Assembly: GCF_000422245.1 (NCBI RefSeq)
Contig: NZ_ATHI01000026.1
Coordinates: 310,001-374,000, forward strand
Reading direction: 5' to 3'
Length of the DNA stretch: 64,000 nucleotides
Origin: Alkalidesulfovibrio alkalitolerans DSM 16529
GTDB taxonomy: Bacteria > Desulfobacterota > Desulfovibrionia > Desulfovibrionales > Desulfovibrionaceae
Shown here: in pieces, positions 33,181-41,866 of the stretch
How the letters are laid out: the number at the start of each line of letters is the position of its first letter
Position numbering within the stretch: position 1 is the stretch's first letter
The notes under the pieces: model-generated
Seen by the model: only the letters and a program-made list of their open reading frames with translations
The model's database searches: none
Told to the model about the DNA's origin: nothing
Made by a program: the position numbers and the translations under genes

Positions 33181-33250
33181 CGGGGATCGCGTCGAGATCG
33201 CGAACCAAAACCCCCTGCCGGCGCACCCCGGCAGGGGGTTCGCCGTTTTT
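33168..33250 (+). promoter_or_regulatory. ilvBN transcription attenuator (terminator and antiterminator)
   Basis: Terminator: arms 33209-33221 and 33228-33240 pair over 13 bp, loop 6 nt, with T5 at 33246-33250. Antiterminator: GGGTGCGCCG at 33168-33177 is exactly complementary over 10 bases to 33219-33228, which overlaps the top of the terminator stem and its loop. The two structures exclude each other. The antiterminator's left arm is the end of the leader peptide frame, so a ribosome stalled on Val codons leaves it free while a ribosome at the stop codon covers it. Confidence 0.82.
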
Positions 33251-33288
33251 GGGGGCCTCCGCCGGACCCGGCAGGCATGGAGGAAACC

Positions 33289-35031
33289 ATGCCCACGCTC
33301 AGCGGAGCCGAAATCATCGTCCGACTTTTGGAACGCCAGGGCATCGAGTTCCTGGCGGGCATCCCCGGCGGCGCGAACCTGCCCCTGTACGACGCCCTTT
33401 CGCACAGCACCATCCGCCATGTCCTGGCCCGGCACGAGCAGGGTGCGGGCTTCATCGCCCAGGGCGCGGCCAGGGCCTCCGGCCGTCCGGCCGTGTGCCT
33501 GGCGACCTCCGGCCCCGGTGCGACCAACCTGCTCACGGCCATTGCCGACGCGCGCCTGGATTCCGTGCCCATCGTCTGCCTGACCGGCCAGGTACCAAGC
33601 CCCATGCTCGGCGTGGACGCTTTCCAGGAAGTGGACACCTACGGCCTGGCCATTCCCGTCACCAAGCACTGTTTTCTGGCCCGAAGCCCCCTGGAGCTTT
33701 TGCGAATCATCCCCGAGGCGTTTCGCATCGCGGCTTCGGGCCGGCCCGGCCCGGTGCTGGTGGACCTGCCGCGCGACGTGCAGACCGCCATGGCCGACTT
33801 CGACGAGTGGCCCGAGCCGGGCCGCGCGGATGGGCCGCCCGCGCCCGACGCCGAGGCAGTGGAGCGCGCGGCCGAGCTTTTGGGCGACGCGAGGCGCCCG
33901 CTTCTGCTGCTTGGCGGAGGCGCGGCCCGCGCCGGGGCGCATCTGGCCGCCCGGTCCCTCGCGGAGCGCTTCAGCCTGCCCGTGGTCTGCACCCTGCACG
34001 GTCTTGGCTGCCTGCCCACGGATCATCCCCTGAATCTGGGCATGCTCGGCATGCACGCCTCCAAGGCGGCCAACACGGTGCTTGAGGAATGCGACCTGCT
34101 CGTGGCCGTGGGCTGCCGCCTGGACGATCGCGCCACCGGCCGCCTGGACCGTTTTTGTCCGGACGCGGCCCTGATCCACGTGGACATCGACGCGAGCGAA
34201 CTGGGCAAGCGTCGCGCGCCGCAGGCGTCCATCGCGGCGGACGCAGCCGATGCCTTGACAAGCCTTGCGCGTGCCCTGGACAAACGGGGCGGCGGGGTCT
34301 CGCGTTCGGCATGGCTTGGCCGCGTGGTCCACGTCAAGGAGCGCTTCGGCCTGCGCCCACCGGGCTTGGATGACCCCCGCTCGGCTTACGGCGTGCTCGC
34401 GGCCGCTGCCCGTGCAGCCGCCAGCATCGGCGTGCGGGCGGACGGGCGCGACGTGCTCGTGGCCACGGACGTGGGCCGCCATCAGATGCGCACGGCCCAG
34501 GTCTGGCCCCTGGCCGGGCCGGGCCGCCTCCTGACCTCGGGAGGGCTTGGCACCATGGGCTTCGGCCTGCCCGCGGCCATAGGAGCGGCCCTGGCCGAGC
34601 CCGGACATCCCGTGATCTGCGTCTCGGGCGACGGCAGCCTGCTGATGAACGTCCAGGAACTGGCCACGGCCGTGGAGCAGGACGCGCGGGTCAAGATCCT
34701 GCTCATGGACAACGGCTGCCTCGGGCTTGTGCGCCAACAGCAGGAGTTGTTCATGGACGGCCGGGTTTTCGCCTCGCGCTTTTCAGCCCGGGCCGACTAC
34801 GTGGCCCTGGCGCGGGCCTTCGGCATGCGCGCCTTCGACCTCAGTGAGCATGGCGATCCCGAGGCCGCCATGGCCGAGGCCTTTGCCGCGTCCGGCCCCT
34901 GCCTGATTCGCTGCCCCGTGGAGGACGAGCCGCACGTGCTTCCCATGGTGCCGCCCGGCGCGGCCAACTGCGAGATGATCTGCGAAACCGAAAACCATGA
35001 CGCAATGGAGGTCGCCCATGTCCATGCCTGA
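33289..35031 (+). CDS. ilvB: Acetolactate synthase large subunit
   Basis: A 580-aa thiamine-diphosphate enzyme, condensing two pyruvates to acetolactate, or pyruvate and 2-oxobutyrate, in Ile/Val/Leu synthesis. [16 protein letters not shown]-like start ([15 protein letters not shown]), then [44 protein letters not shown]. The ThDP-Mg motif is [18 protein letters not shown]...NN-type DNGCLGLV. The start at 33289 has GGAGGA upstream; an ATG 12 nt before it overlaps that site. It follows the attenuator and overlaps ilvN by 14 bp. Confidence 0.95.
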   Translation: MPTLSGAEIIVRLLERQGIEFLAGIPGGANLPLYDALSHSTIRHVLARHEQGAGFIAQGAARASGRPAVCLATSGPGATNLLTAIADARLDSVPIVCLTGQVPSPMLGVDAFQEVDTYGLAIPVTKHCFLARSPLELLRIIPEAFRIAASGRPGPVLVDLPRDVQTAMADFDEWPEPGRADGPPAPDAEAVERAAELLGDARRPLLLLGGGAARAGAHLAARSLAERFSLPVVCTLHGLGCLPTDHPLNLGMLGMHASKAANTVLEECDLLVAVGCRLDDRATGRLDRFCPDAALIHVDIDASELGKRRAPQASIAADAADALTSLARALDKRGGGVSRSAWLGRVVHVKERFGLRPPGLDDPRSAYGVLAAAARAAASIGVRADGRDVLVATDVGRHQMRTAQVWPLAGPGRLLTSGGLGTMGFGLPAAIGAALAEPGHPVICVSGDGSLLMNVQELATAVEQDARVKILLMDNGCLGLVRQQQELFMDGRVFASRFSARADYVALARAFGMRAFDLSEHGDPEAAMAEAFAASGPCLIRCPVEDEPHVLPMVPPGAANCEMICETENHDAMEVAHVHA

Positions 35032-35341
35032 TCGAAACGCCCCGGCCGCTTTGACCGGAACCGTGCTCGAACTGACCGTGAACAACCACCCCGGCGTCAT
35101 GTCGCACATCTGCGGGCTGTTCGCCCGCCGGGCTTTCAATGTGGAGGGCGTGGCCTGCCTGCCGCTTCCCGGCGGGGAAGACCCCTCGGGCGGCCTCTCT
35201 CGCGTCTGGCTTTTGCTGCGCGAGGACGAGCGGCTTGGCCAGATCGTCAGCCAAGTGGAGAAGCTGCACGACGTGCGCGAGACGCGGGTGCTCGCACAAG
35301 GACATCCGGTCTTCGCGGCCCTGGCCGGGCATCTGCGCTGA
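35018..35341 (+). CDS. ilvN: Acetolactate synthase small (regulatory) subunit
   Basis: A 107-aa ACT-domain protein, [36 protein letters not shown], with [27 protein letters not shown]. It conveys valine feedback inhibition to the large subunit. Short, as in the E. coli IlvN class (about 96 aa) rather than the longer IlvH class. Begins inside ilvB with GGAGG 6 nt upstream of ATG 35018. Confidence 0.93.
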   Translation: MSMPDRNAPAALTGTVLELTVNNHPGVMSHICGLFARRAFNVEGVACLPLPGGEDPSGGLSRVWLLLREDERLGQIVSQVEKLHDVRETRVLAQGHPVFAALAGHLR

Positions 35342-35457
35342 ACAATGCGGGATTCGCCGGGAGGATGCGCGGCTGCGCTCTTTCGGCCCGCGAGCAGGTG
35401 TGCTAGGCAGAATGCCTCGGGCGTGCGCCTGGGGAATCGAAAGGATGCGGGGACGAG

Positions 35458-36309
35458 GTGGAAGAGCGACTTGCGCCGGGACTGTACGTGGTGGCCACGC
35501 CCATCGGCAACGCGGCGGACATGAGCCCGCGCGCGGCCTGTGTGCTGGCGCAAGCCGACGTGGTCCTGGCCGAGGACACGCGACGGGCCGGGCTTTTGTG
35601 CAAGCGCCTGGGCGTGGACGCGGCCCGCTTCGTCTCTCTGCACGAGCACAACGAGGCCGAGCGCGCGCCGCAAGTGGTGGAGCGGCTGCTGGCCGGAGGC
35701 AGCGCCGCACTGGTCTCGGACGCGGGCACGCCGCTGCTCTCCGATCCCGGCTACCGTCTTGTGGCAGCCTGCCGCGAGGCCGGGGCGAGAGTCACGCCCG
35801 TGCCGGGGCCGTGCAGCTTCGCGGCTGCGCTCTCGGCCGCCGGGCTGCCGCCGCAGCCGTTCGTCTTCCTGGGCTTTTTGCCGCGCGGCGCGGCCCAGGT
35901 ACGCGGGCTGCTGGCCAAATTCGGCGCGCTGCCCGCCACGCTGTGCTTCTTCGAGCGCAAGTCGCGGCTCTCCGCGACCCTGGATGCGGCCTTCGAGGTT
36001 TTGGGCGAACGCAGGGCCTGTATTGCGCGCGAGTTGACCAAGATACACGAGGAGTTCATTTTGGCTCCGCTTTCGGAGTTGTCCCGGAGTTGCCCGGATT
36101 TGCGCGGCGAAATCACCGTGCTCGTGGGGCCGCCCGGAGAGATCGCGGACGAGAAGATGAGCGAAGAGGCGCAGATCGAAGCCGTGCTGGCCGAGGAGGC
36201 TAAAGCCGGGGGCAAGCCGCGCGAGATCGCCCGCCGCGCGGCCGCGCGCCTGCCCGGCGTGAACGCCAAGACCTTGTACGCCCGCCTCGCGGGCGAAGAC
36301 CGCGAGTGA
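35458..36309 (+). CDS. rsmI: 16S rRNA (cytidine-1402-2'-O)-methyltransferase
   Basis: A 283-aa SAM methyltransferase modifying C1402 in the ribosomal decoding centre. LYVVATPIGNAADMSPRA, LAEDTRRAGLL, SLHEHNE, LVSDAGTPLLSDPGYRLV and VPGPCSFAAALSAAGL are family signatures; the C-terminal FFERKSRL and ITVLVGP follow. It starts with GTG at 35458. Behind ilvN by 116 bp, and 9 bp before the PTS gene. Confidence 0.95.
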   Translation: MEERLAPGLYVVATPIGNAADMSPRAACVLAQADVVLAEDTRRAGLLCKRLGVDAARFVSLHEHNEAERAPQVVERLLAGGSAALVSDAGTPLLSDPGYRLVAACREAGARVTPVPGPCSFAAALSAAGLPPQPFVFLGFLPRGAAQVRGLLAKFGALPATLCFFERKSRLSATLDAAFEVLGERRACIARELTKIHEEFILAPLSELSRSCPDLRGEITVLVGPPGEIADEKMSEEAQIEAVLAEEAKAGGKPREIARRAAARLPGVNAKTLYARLAGEDRE

Positions 36310-36318
36310 GCGACGAGC

Positions 36319-37080
36319 ATGAGCAAGGACAGCCACGCGCTCCCCTCCATGCCCGACGGCCGCACCCTACTGTCCTGTTTTTTGCGTACCTATCTGGTCA
36401 TGGCGGCCTTCAACAGGCGCGGCATGCAGAACATCGGGTTGGCAGCGGCCATGGAGCCCGCCCTGTCCGTGATCCATCGCGACCCCGCACGACTGCTCGC
36501 GGCTCGCCGTCGGGCGTTGACGCACTACAATTGCCACCCGTTCTTCGCGCCGCTGCTCACGGGGCTCTTTCTGGCCTTGGAGCGCGACATCGCCCGTGGG
36601 GTGTTGCCCGAAGGCACCCTGGAGCAGGTCAAGAAAACCACGGCCTACACCCTCTCGGCCATCGGTGATTCGCTCTTCGGCGGCACGCTGCAAGCGACGT
36701 GGGCCTTGACGACCATGTGTCTGCTTGCCTCTGGCAATTGGAGCGTGGCCGTGGTATTCGGGGCCGTTTTGTTCGCCGGGCTCCAGGCCTTCAAGTTCAC
36801 GAGTTTTTTCTGGGGCTGGCGCGATGCCTTCAAAGTCCTGCAACGATTGAAGAAATTGGATCTGATCAACTGGGGGCGGCGACTCAAGTACGTCAACGCC
36901 TTGTTGCTGGTTCTCTTTTGGGCCATGATCTGGCCTGGGGGGATCGTCTGGTGGAACTGGCTGGCCACGCTTGCGCTCGTCGCATGCGCGGCGCTGTTCG
37001 TCTCACGACTCCTGGTCATCCGGGAGGTGATGGTCGCCCTGGTGCTGGGAGCCCTGGCGCTGTGGCCCTGGCTCGCATGA
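36319..37080 (+). CDS. PTS mannose/fructose/sorbose-family EIID component
   Basis: A 253-aa membrane protein with the EIID signature: LLSCFLRTYLVMAAFNRRGMQNIGLAAAMEP near the N-terminus, then HPFFAPLLTGLFLALE, GVLPEGTLEQVKKTT and GIGDSLFGG-like AIGDSLFGG. About four or five helices, with a shortened C-terminal part. In complete systems EIIC and EIID form the sugar channel. No EIIA, EIIB or EIIC gene lies next to it, while HPr and Enzyme I follow at once. It may serve a partial or regulatory PTS. Confidence 0.88.
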   Translation: MSKDSHALPSMPDGRTLLSCFLRTYLVMAAFNRRGMQNIGLAAAMEPALSVIHRDPARLLAARRRALTHYNCHPFFAPLLTGLFLALERDIARGVLPEGTLEQVKKTTAYTLSAIGDSLFGGTLQATWALTTMCLLASGNWSVAVVFGAVLFAGLQAFKFTSFFWGWRDAFKVLQRLKKLDLINWGRRLKYVNALLLVLFWAMIWPGGIVWWNWLATLALVACAALFVSRLLVIREVMVALVLGALALWPWLA

Positions 37081-37133
37081 GCGCGACGCGAGGAAGCCGT
37101 GGCGGATATATCTCGACGGATGACACAACGACA

Positions 37134-37442
37134 ATGAATACCCAACTCGTCAACGAGCAGCATAACGCCTCGCTCGAAGTTCAGCGCCACGTCTGCGTGC
37201 TCGACGACATGGGCCTGCACGCGCGCCCGGCGGCCCGTCTGGCCCAGGAGGCGCAGAAATTCGCCTCGGATATCCATCTCGTGGCGGGACGGCAGGAAGT
37301 GGACGCCAAGAGCATCCTCGATATCCTGACCCTGGCTGTGGGCAGCGGGGCGACCCTGACCCTGCGAGCCAGGGGCGAGGACGCGCGAGAGGCCGTGGAC
37401 CATCTGGAGCGACTGTTCCGCAACAAGTTCCAGGACGGATAG
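37134..37442 (+). CDS. ptsH: HPr phosphocarrier protein
   Basis: A 102-aa HPr with the active-site histidine in DMGLHARPAARLAQEA and the regulatory serine region VDAKSILDILTLAVGSGATLTL. An extra ~18 residues precede the canonical domain start (VCVLDDMGLHARP). It relays phosphate from Enzyme I to EIIA domains. One base separates it from ptsI. An ATG at 37134 was chosen; the ribosome site is weak. Confidence 0.93.
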   Translation: MNTQLVNEQHNASLEVQRHVCVLDDMGLHARPAARLAQEAQKFASDIHLVAGRQEVDAKSILDILTLAVGSGATLTLRARGEDAREAVDHLERLFRNKFQDG

Positions 37443-37443
37443 C

Positions 37444-39225
37444 ATGGCCAAGGCCGTGATCCAGGGAATCCCGGTCTCCGCCGGTGTGGCCATCGGCAAG
37501 GCCCTGTTCCTGAACCGCAACCGTTTCGAGAACGTGCCCCGCAGGCCCGTTCCCGAAGAGGACGTGGCTCAGGAACAGCGTCGTTTGGAGGCGGCCTTCA
37601 CCCAGGCCGCGCGCGACCTGGAGGCCGCCCGGGGCAAGATTCCGGCCGAGTTGCGCGATCACGCCATGATCATCGACTCGCACCTGATGATCCTGAAGGA
37701 CCCCAAGCTCAAGGGAGCGGCCCTGCGCTATGCGGCCGAGCACATGGTCTGCGCCGAATGGGCGCTGGAAAAGGCCGTGGCCGACCTGCGCGACGCCTTC
37801 TCGGCCATCGAGGATCCCTACATCCGCGAGCGCGTCAACGACGTGCGCATGGTGGGCGAGCGAGTCATGGTCCGACTCGCGGGCGACGAGCCCGAGCTTT
37901 CGGCGATCACCGGCCGAGTCATGCTCATGGCCCACGACCTGACCCCGGCCGACACGGTGGAACTGCAGGTGGACAAGATCATGAGCCTGTCCACTACCCA
38001 GGGGGCCAAAACCTCGCATACCGGCATCATGGCCCGCTCGCTGCAAATTCCAGCCGTGGTCGGCGTGGCCGACCTGGAGAAGACCGTGCGCGACGGCGAT
38101 CTGGTGATCGTGGACGGCTTCAAGGGCAAGATTTTCGTGGACCCCGACGACGAGGAGCTTGCCCATTACGAGGAGTTGGGCGACCAGTTCCACACCTACC
38201 AGAAGATGATCATCCGCCTGTGCCACCTGCCGGGCGAGATGCGCGACGGCTACGCTGTGTCCGTGCTGGCGAACATCGAGCTCTTCGAGGAAGTGGCCCA
38301 GGTCCTGGACAACGGCGGCGAGGGCGTGGGGCTTTTGCGCACCGAGTACCGTTACATGAACCGGCGCGAGCTGCCCACCGAGGAAGAGCTTTTCGAGGAG
38401 TACTCGGACCTGGCCTCCATCCTTTCGCCGCGCACCCTGACCATCCGCACCCTGGACATCGGCGCGGACAAGATGTTCGGCCATTTCGGACGCCTGGAGG
38501 AAGCCAATCCGGCGCTCGGACTTCGCGCCATCCGCTTCTGCATGCGCTATCCCGAAGTCTTCAAGACCCAGATCAGGGCCATCCTGCGGGCGGCCGTGTG
38601 GGGCAACGTCAAGGTCATGTTTCCCATGATCTCGGGCCTGAAGGAACTGCGCTACGCCAAGGCGCTGTTCCACGAATGCCAGGCCGAGCTGCGGCGCGAG
38701 GGCGTGGATTTCAACCCCGAAATCCCCTACGGCATCATGGTCGAGCTGCCCTCGGCGGTCATGGTCTCGGAGTTTCTGGCCCAGGAAGTGGATTTCTTTT
38801 CCATCGGCACCAACGACCTGATCCAGTACAGCCTGGGCATCGACCGTACCAACCGCTACGTCTCCTACCTCTACCAGCCCTTGCATCCGGCTGTGGTGCG
38901 TATGATCAAGCACGTGGTGGATGCGGCGCACCAGGCGGGCATCGAGGTGGGACTGTGCGGCGAGATGGCCTCGGACCCCTTCTGCGTACCCATCCTGCTC
39001 GGCATGGGCATGGACTCCCTGTCCATGAACCCGCAGGCCGTGCCGGGCATCAAGCGCATCATCCGCCAGACGCGCATGGACGAATGCACGGATCTTTTGA
39101 AGCTGGTGCTCGAATCGCGTACCGTGAGCCGCACCAACCGTCTGGTGCGCGACGTCATCTTCCAGCGTTTCCCCGAGGAACTGATGTTTTACACCTCGCT
39201 TTTGGACATCGAGGAGGCCCAGTGA
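37444..39225 (+). CDS. ptsI: PTS Enzyme I (phosphoenolpyruvate-protein phosphotransferase)
   Basis: A 593-aa enzyme that takes phosphate from PEP and passes it to HPr. The active histidine lies in GAKTSHTGIMARSL; the PEP-binding barrel has LLRTEYRYMNR, RTLDIGADKMFG, GLRAIRFCMRYPEVFKTQIRAIL (cut in parts), FSIGTNDLIQYSLGIDRTN and the catalytic VGLCGEMASDPF. Full length (typical 570-590). Overlaps smpB by 4 bp (GTGA). Confidence 0.96.
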   Translation: MAKAVIQGIPVSAGVAIGKALFLNRNRFENVPRRPVPEEDVAQEQRRLEAAFTQAARDLEAARGKIPAELRDHAMIIDSHLMILKDPKLKGAALRYAAEHMVCAEWALEKAVADLRDAFSAIEDPYIRERVNDVRMVGERVMVRLAGDEPELSAITGRVMLMAHDLTPADTVELQVDKIMSLSTTQGAKTSHTGIMARSLQIPAVVGVADLEKTVRDGDLVIVDGFKGKIFVDPDDEELAHYEELGDQFHTYQKMIIRLCHLPGEMRDGYAVSVLANIELFEEVAQVLDNGGEGVGLLRTEYRYMNRRELPTEEELFEEYSDLASILSPRTLTIRTLDIGADKMFGHFGRLEEANPALGLRAIRFCMRYPEVFKTQIRAILRAAVWGNVKVMFPMISGLKELRYAKALFHECQAELRREGVDFNPEIPYGIMVELPSAVMVSEFLAQEVDFFSIGTNDLIQYSLGIDRTNRYVSYLYQPLHPAVVRMIKHVVDAAHQAGIEVGLCGEMASDPFCVPILLGMGMDSLSMNPQAVPGIKRIIRQTRMDECTDLLKLVLESRTVSRTNRLVRDVIFQRFPEELMFYTSLLDIEEAQ

Positions 39226-39686
39226 GCAAGCCGGACAACCCGCGCAAGCTCGTCTCGGCCAACCGCAAGGCGCGGCACGAGTACGAATTCATCGAGACTT
39301 TCGAGGCCGGGCTCTCGCTCACCGGCTCCGAGGTCAAGAGCCTGCGCGCGGGCAAGATTTCGTGGAGCGACGGGTACGTCGATTTCAAGAACGGCGAGGC
39401 CTTTCTCGTGGGCGTGCACATCGCGCCGTACGAGAATGCGGGCTACGCCCAGCACGAGCCCGAGCGGCGGCGCAAGCTGCTGCTGCACGGCCACGAGATC
39501 GCCCAGCTTTCCGCCAAGGTGGAGCAGAAAGGGCTCTCCGTGATCCCGGTGGCGCTGTTCCTCTCGCGCGGCCGCTTCAAGCTCGACATCGCGCTTGCGC
39601 GCGGCAGGAAGCTGCACGACAAGCGCGACGAACTCAAGCGCCGCGACCTCGAACGAGAGGCGCGGCGGGACATGTCGCGCGGGTAG
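39222..39686 (+). CDS. smpB: SsrA-binding protein SmpB
   Basis: A 154-aa tmRNA partner required for rescue of stalled ribosomes. KLVSANRKARHEYEFIETFEAGLSLTGSEVKSLRAG, the beta-barrel signature, plus HIAPYENAG, RRKLLLHGHEI and the basic C-terminal tail GRKLHDKRDELKRRDLEREARRDMSR (cut in parts). The GTG start at 39222 has GAGGAGG upstream and overlaps the ptsI stop. The ssrA gene itself is not in the window. Confidence 0.96.
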   Translation: MSKPDNPRKLVSANRKARHEYEFIETFEAGLSLTGSEVKSLRAGKISWSDGYVDFKNGEAFLVGVHIAPYENAGYAQHEPERRRKLLLHGHEIAQLSAKVEQKGLSVIPVALFLSRGRFKLDIALARGRKLHDKRDELKRRDLEREARRDMSRG

Positions 39687-39721
39687 AATTCCGTCCCCTT
39701 CGTGATATTTCTGTCGCGGGT

Positions 39722-39749
39722 TTGCATTCCCGCAGGTCCGTGGTATGAA
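39722..39749 (+). promoter_or_regulatory. rubrerythrin promoter
   Basis: TTGCAT at 39722-39727, 16-bp spacer, TATGAA at 39744-39749, about 55 bp before the start codon. Acceptable match. I could not make out a PerR or Fur box. Confidence 0.45.
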
Positions 39750-39804
39750 CCCCCTCCGGCATTATTTTCCTGAACATGATGCAAACCGACATGGAGGAAC
39801 CCCC

Positions 39805-40299
39805 ATGCCCACGACCCTTGAGAATCTCATGGAGGCCTTTGCGGGCGAATCGCAGGCCAACCGCAAGTATCTCGCCTTTGCCGAGCAGGCCGACAAGGAA
39901 GGCCATCCCCAGGTCGCCAAGCTCTTTCGCGCGGCCGCCGCGGCCGAGACCGTGCACGCCCACGCCCACCTGCGCGCGGCCGGAAAGATCGGCGACACCG
40001 CCACCAACCTTGAGGAGGCCGTGGCTGGCGAGACGCACGAGTTCAAGCTCATGTATCCGCCCATGATCGAGCAGGCCAGGGCCGAGGGCAACAAGGTGGC
40101 CGAGCGTTCCCTGGCCTACGCCAACGAGGTGGAGAAGGTCCACGCCGGACTCTACCAGAAGGCCCTGGACAACCTCGGTTCCAATGCGGCCGTCGATTAC
40201 TGGGTCTGCAAGGTCTGCGGGCACACCGTGGAGAACGACGTTCCCGAGAAGTGTCCGATCTGCAACTCTGCTGCCAAGGCCTTCTTCAAGGTCGACTAG
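39805..40299 (+). CDS. rbr: Rubrerythrin
   Basis: A 164-aa non-haem iron protein giving NADH-linked peroxide reduction in anaerobes. The four-helix di-iron domain has AFAGESQANRKYLAFAEQA and AAAAETVHAHAHLRA (E-x2-H), and EEAVAGETHEFKLMYP. The C-terminal rubredoxin-like site is CKVCGHTVENDVPEKCPIC. The start follows GGAGGAACCCCC. It has its own promoter and a strong terminator, so it is a single-gene stress unit. Confidence 0.96.
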   Translation: MPTTLENLMEAFAGESQANRKYLAFAEQADKEGHPQVAKLFRAAAAAETVHAHAHLRAAGKIGDTATNLEEAVAGETHEFKLMYPPMIEQARAEGNKVAERSLAYANEVEKVHAGLYQKALDNLGSNAAVDYWVCKVCGHTVENDVPEKCPICNSAAKAFFKVD

Positions 40300-40363
40300 C
40301 GGAGCGGCCAATAGACGCCGCCTGCGCGCGGTGTTTTCCAATGGCCTTGGAAATTCGCTGTTC

Positions 40364-40393
40364 CGGCGGGACACGGCTTGCCGTGTCCCGCCG
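40364..40393 (+). terminator. intrinsic terminator of rubrerythrin
   Basis: Perfect 13-bp stem CGGCGGGACACGG/CCGTGTCCCGCCG (40364-40376 and 40381-40393) with a CTTG tetraloop, followed by the moderately T-rich AGATTGTTGTCCTT. Confidence 0.8.
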
Positions 40394-40441
40394 AGATTGT
40401 TGTCCTTCCGCTCAATCCCGCCCTTGCTCTTGGGCCGAATC

Positions 40442-41866
40442 ATGACTACAGTTTTGCGGCCCGAAGGCCCGGAGTCTTCGGCCCGAAAAACCATGCTCAC
40501 TCCCGCCCGACGCACCTTCCTCGAACACCTCTTCCCCGGAGAAGCCGCGAGCTTTGACGAGGCCGTGCGCTACGTGCACGGTTCCGATGCCTCGCGCCTG
40601 CACGGCATGCCCATGGGCGTGGTGCGGCCCGAGCGGCTGGAACAGGTGGTGGAGCTTCTGGCCTGGGCGCAGGCCGAGCGCGTGCCGCTCATCCCGCGCG
40701 GCCGGGCCACGGGCGCGGCCGGGGCCGTGGTGCCAACGGCAGGCGGGCTGGTCGTCTCCACGGCCGGGCTTCGCCGCATCGTATCCATCGACGCCGACGA
40801 TTTCACGGCCACGGTCGAGCCGGGCGTCGTGACCGGCGAACTGCAAAAGGCCTGCGCGGCGCAGCGGCGCTTCTACCCGCCCGATCCAGGTTCGGTGAAC
40901 ATCTCCACCATCGGCGGCAACATCGCCACCTGCGCGGGCGGCATGCGGGCCGTGAAATACGGCGTGACGCGCGAGTGGGTGCTCGGGCTCACGGCCGTGC
41001 TGCCCGGCGGCGAGGTGGTGCGTACCGGCGGCCGGTGCCACAAGGATGTCGCGGGGCTGGATCTGACGAGGCTTTTCGTGGGCAGCGAGGGCACGCTCGG
41101 CTTCATCACCGAGGCGATCCTGAAGCTCGCGCCGCTGCCCGAGGCCTCGGCCTCGCTCATGGCCGGATTCTCGGACATGGAGGCGCTCATGGCGGCCGCG
41201 CGGGCCGTGTTCGCGGCCGGGCTCCTGCCTTCGGCCATGGAATTTTTCGACGCCCCCACCTTGCGCGCCGTGGGCCTGACCGCGCCGTCTGTGCCCTGGC
41301 CCGAGGGAACCGCGGCGGCGCTCCTCTTCCGCCTGGACGGCAGCCGGGCCGCGGTATCGGCCGAACTGGCCGCGCTGGCCTCGCATCTTCAGGCCGCGAC
41401 CTTCATCGAGTCCGCTGCGGACGCGACGGCCGAAGAGGCCCTGTGGGAGCTTCGTCGTCTGGTCAGCCCGGCCTTGCACAAGCTCGGACCGGACAAACAT
41501 CGCGACGACGTGGCCGTGCCGCGCGGGGCCATCGCCAGGGCCGTGGCCGCCTTCCACGCCATCGGCGAGCGACGCGGCGTGATCGTGGTCTGCTTTGGCC
41601 ATCTGGGCGACGGCAACATCCACACCGACGTCATGTTCGACGCCGCCGATCCGCGCCAGAAGTCGGCCGCGGACCTGGCCAAGGACGACATCCTGCGCAC
41701 GGTGCTGGAGCTTGGCGGCACGCTCACGGGCGAGCACGGCGTGGGGCTGGCCAAGCTCCCCTATCTTTCCCTGCAGATCGGCGAGGCCGAACGGGCGCTC
41801 ATGCTCCGCGTCAAGGCGGCCTTCGACCCGCACGGGATCATGAATCCCCAAAAGGCCTACGCATGA
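40442..41866 (+). CDS. FAD-binding oxidase, D-lactate/glycolate dehydrogenase GlcD-like
   Basis: A 474-aa flavoprotein of the FAD-binding type 4 (PCMH) family. VVRPERLEQVVELLAWAQAERVPLIPRG, GGLVVSTAGLRRIVSID, GSVNISTIGGNIATCAGG, KDVAGLDLTRLFVGSEGTLGFITEAIL and the C-terminal HLGDGNIHTDVMF, GEHGVGLAKLPYL are signatures. In sulfate reducers such enzymes oxidise D-lactate (or glycolate) and pass electrons to the partner iron-sulfur protein, which starts 4 bp inside this gene's end. The start is uncertain: ATG 40442 or 40493, neither with a strong ribosome site. Confidence 0.88.
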   Translation: MTTVLRPEGPESSARKTMLTPARRTFLEHLFPGEAASFDEAVRYVHGSDASRLHGMPMGVVRPERLEQVVELLAWAQAERVPLIPRGRATGAAGAVVPTAGGLVVSTAGLRRIVSIDADDFTATVEPGVVTGELQKACAAQRRFYPPDPGSVNISTIGGNIATCAGGMRAVKYGVTREWVLGLTAVLPGGEVVRTGGRCHKDVAGLDLTRLFVGSEGTLGFITEAILKLAPLPEASASLMAGFSDMEALMAAARAVFAAGLLPSAMEFFDAPTLRAVGLTAPSVPWPEGTAAALLFRLDGSRAAVSAELAALASHLQAATFIESAADATAEEALWELRRLVSPALHKLGPDKHRDDVAVPRGAIARAVAAFHAIGERRGVIVVCFGHLGDGNIHTDVMFDAADPRQKSAADLAKDDILRTVLELGGTLTGEHGVGLAKLPYLSLQIGEAERALMLRVKAAFDPHGIMNPQKAYA

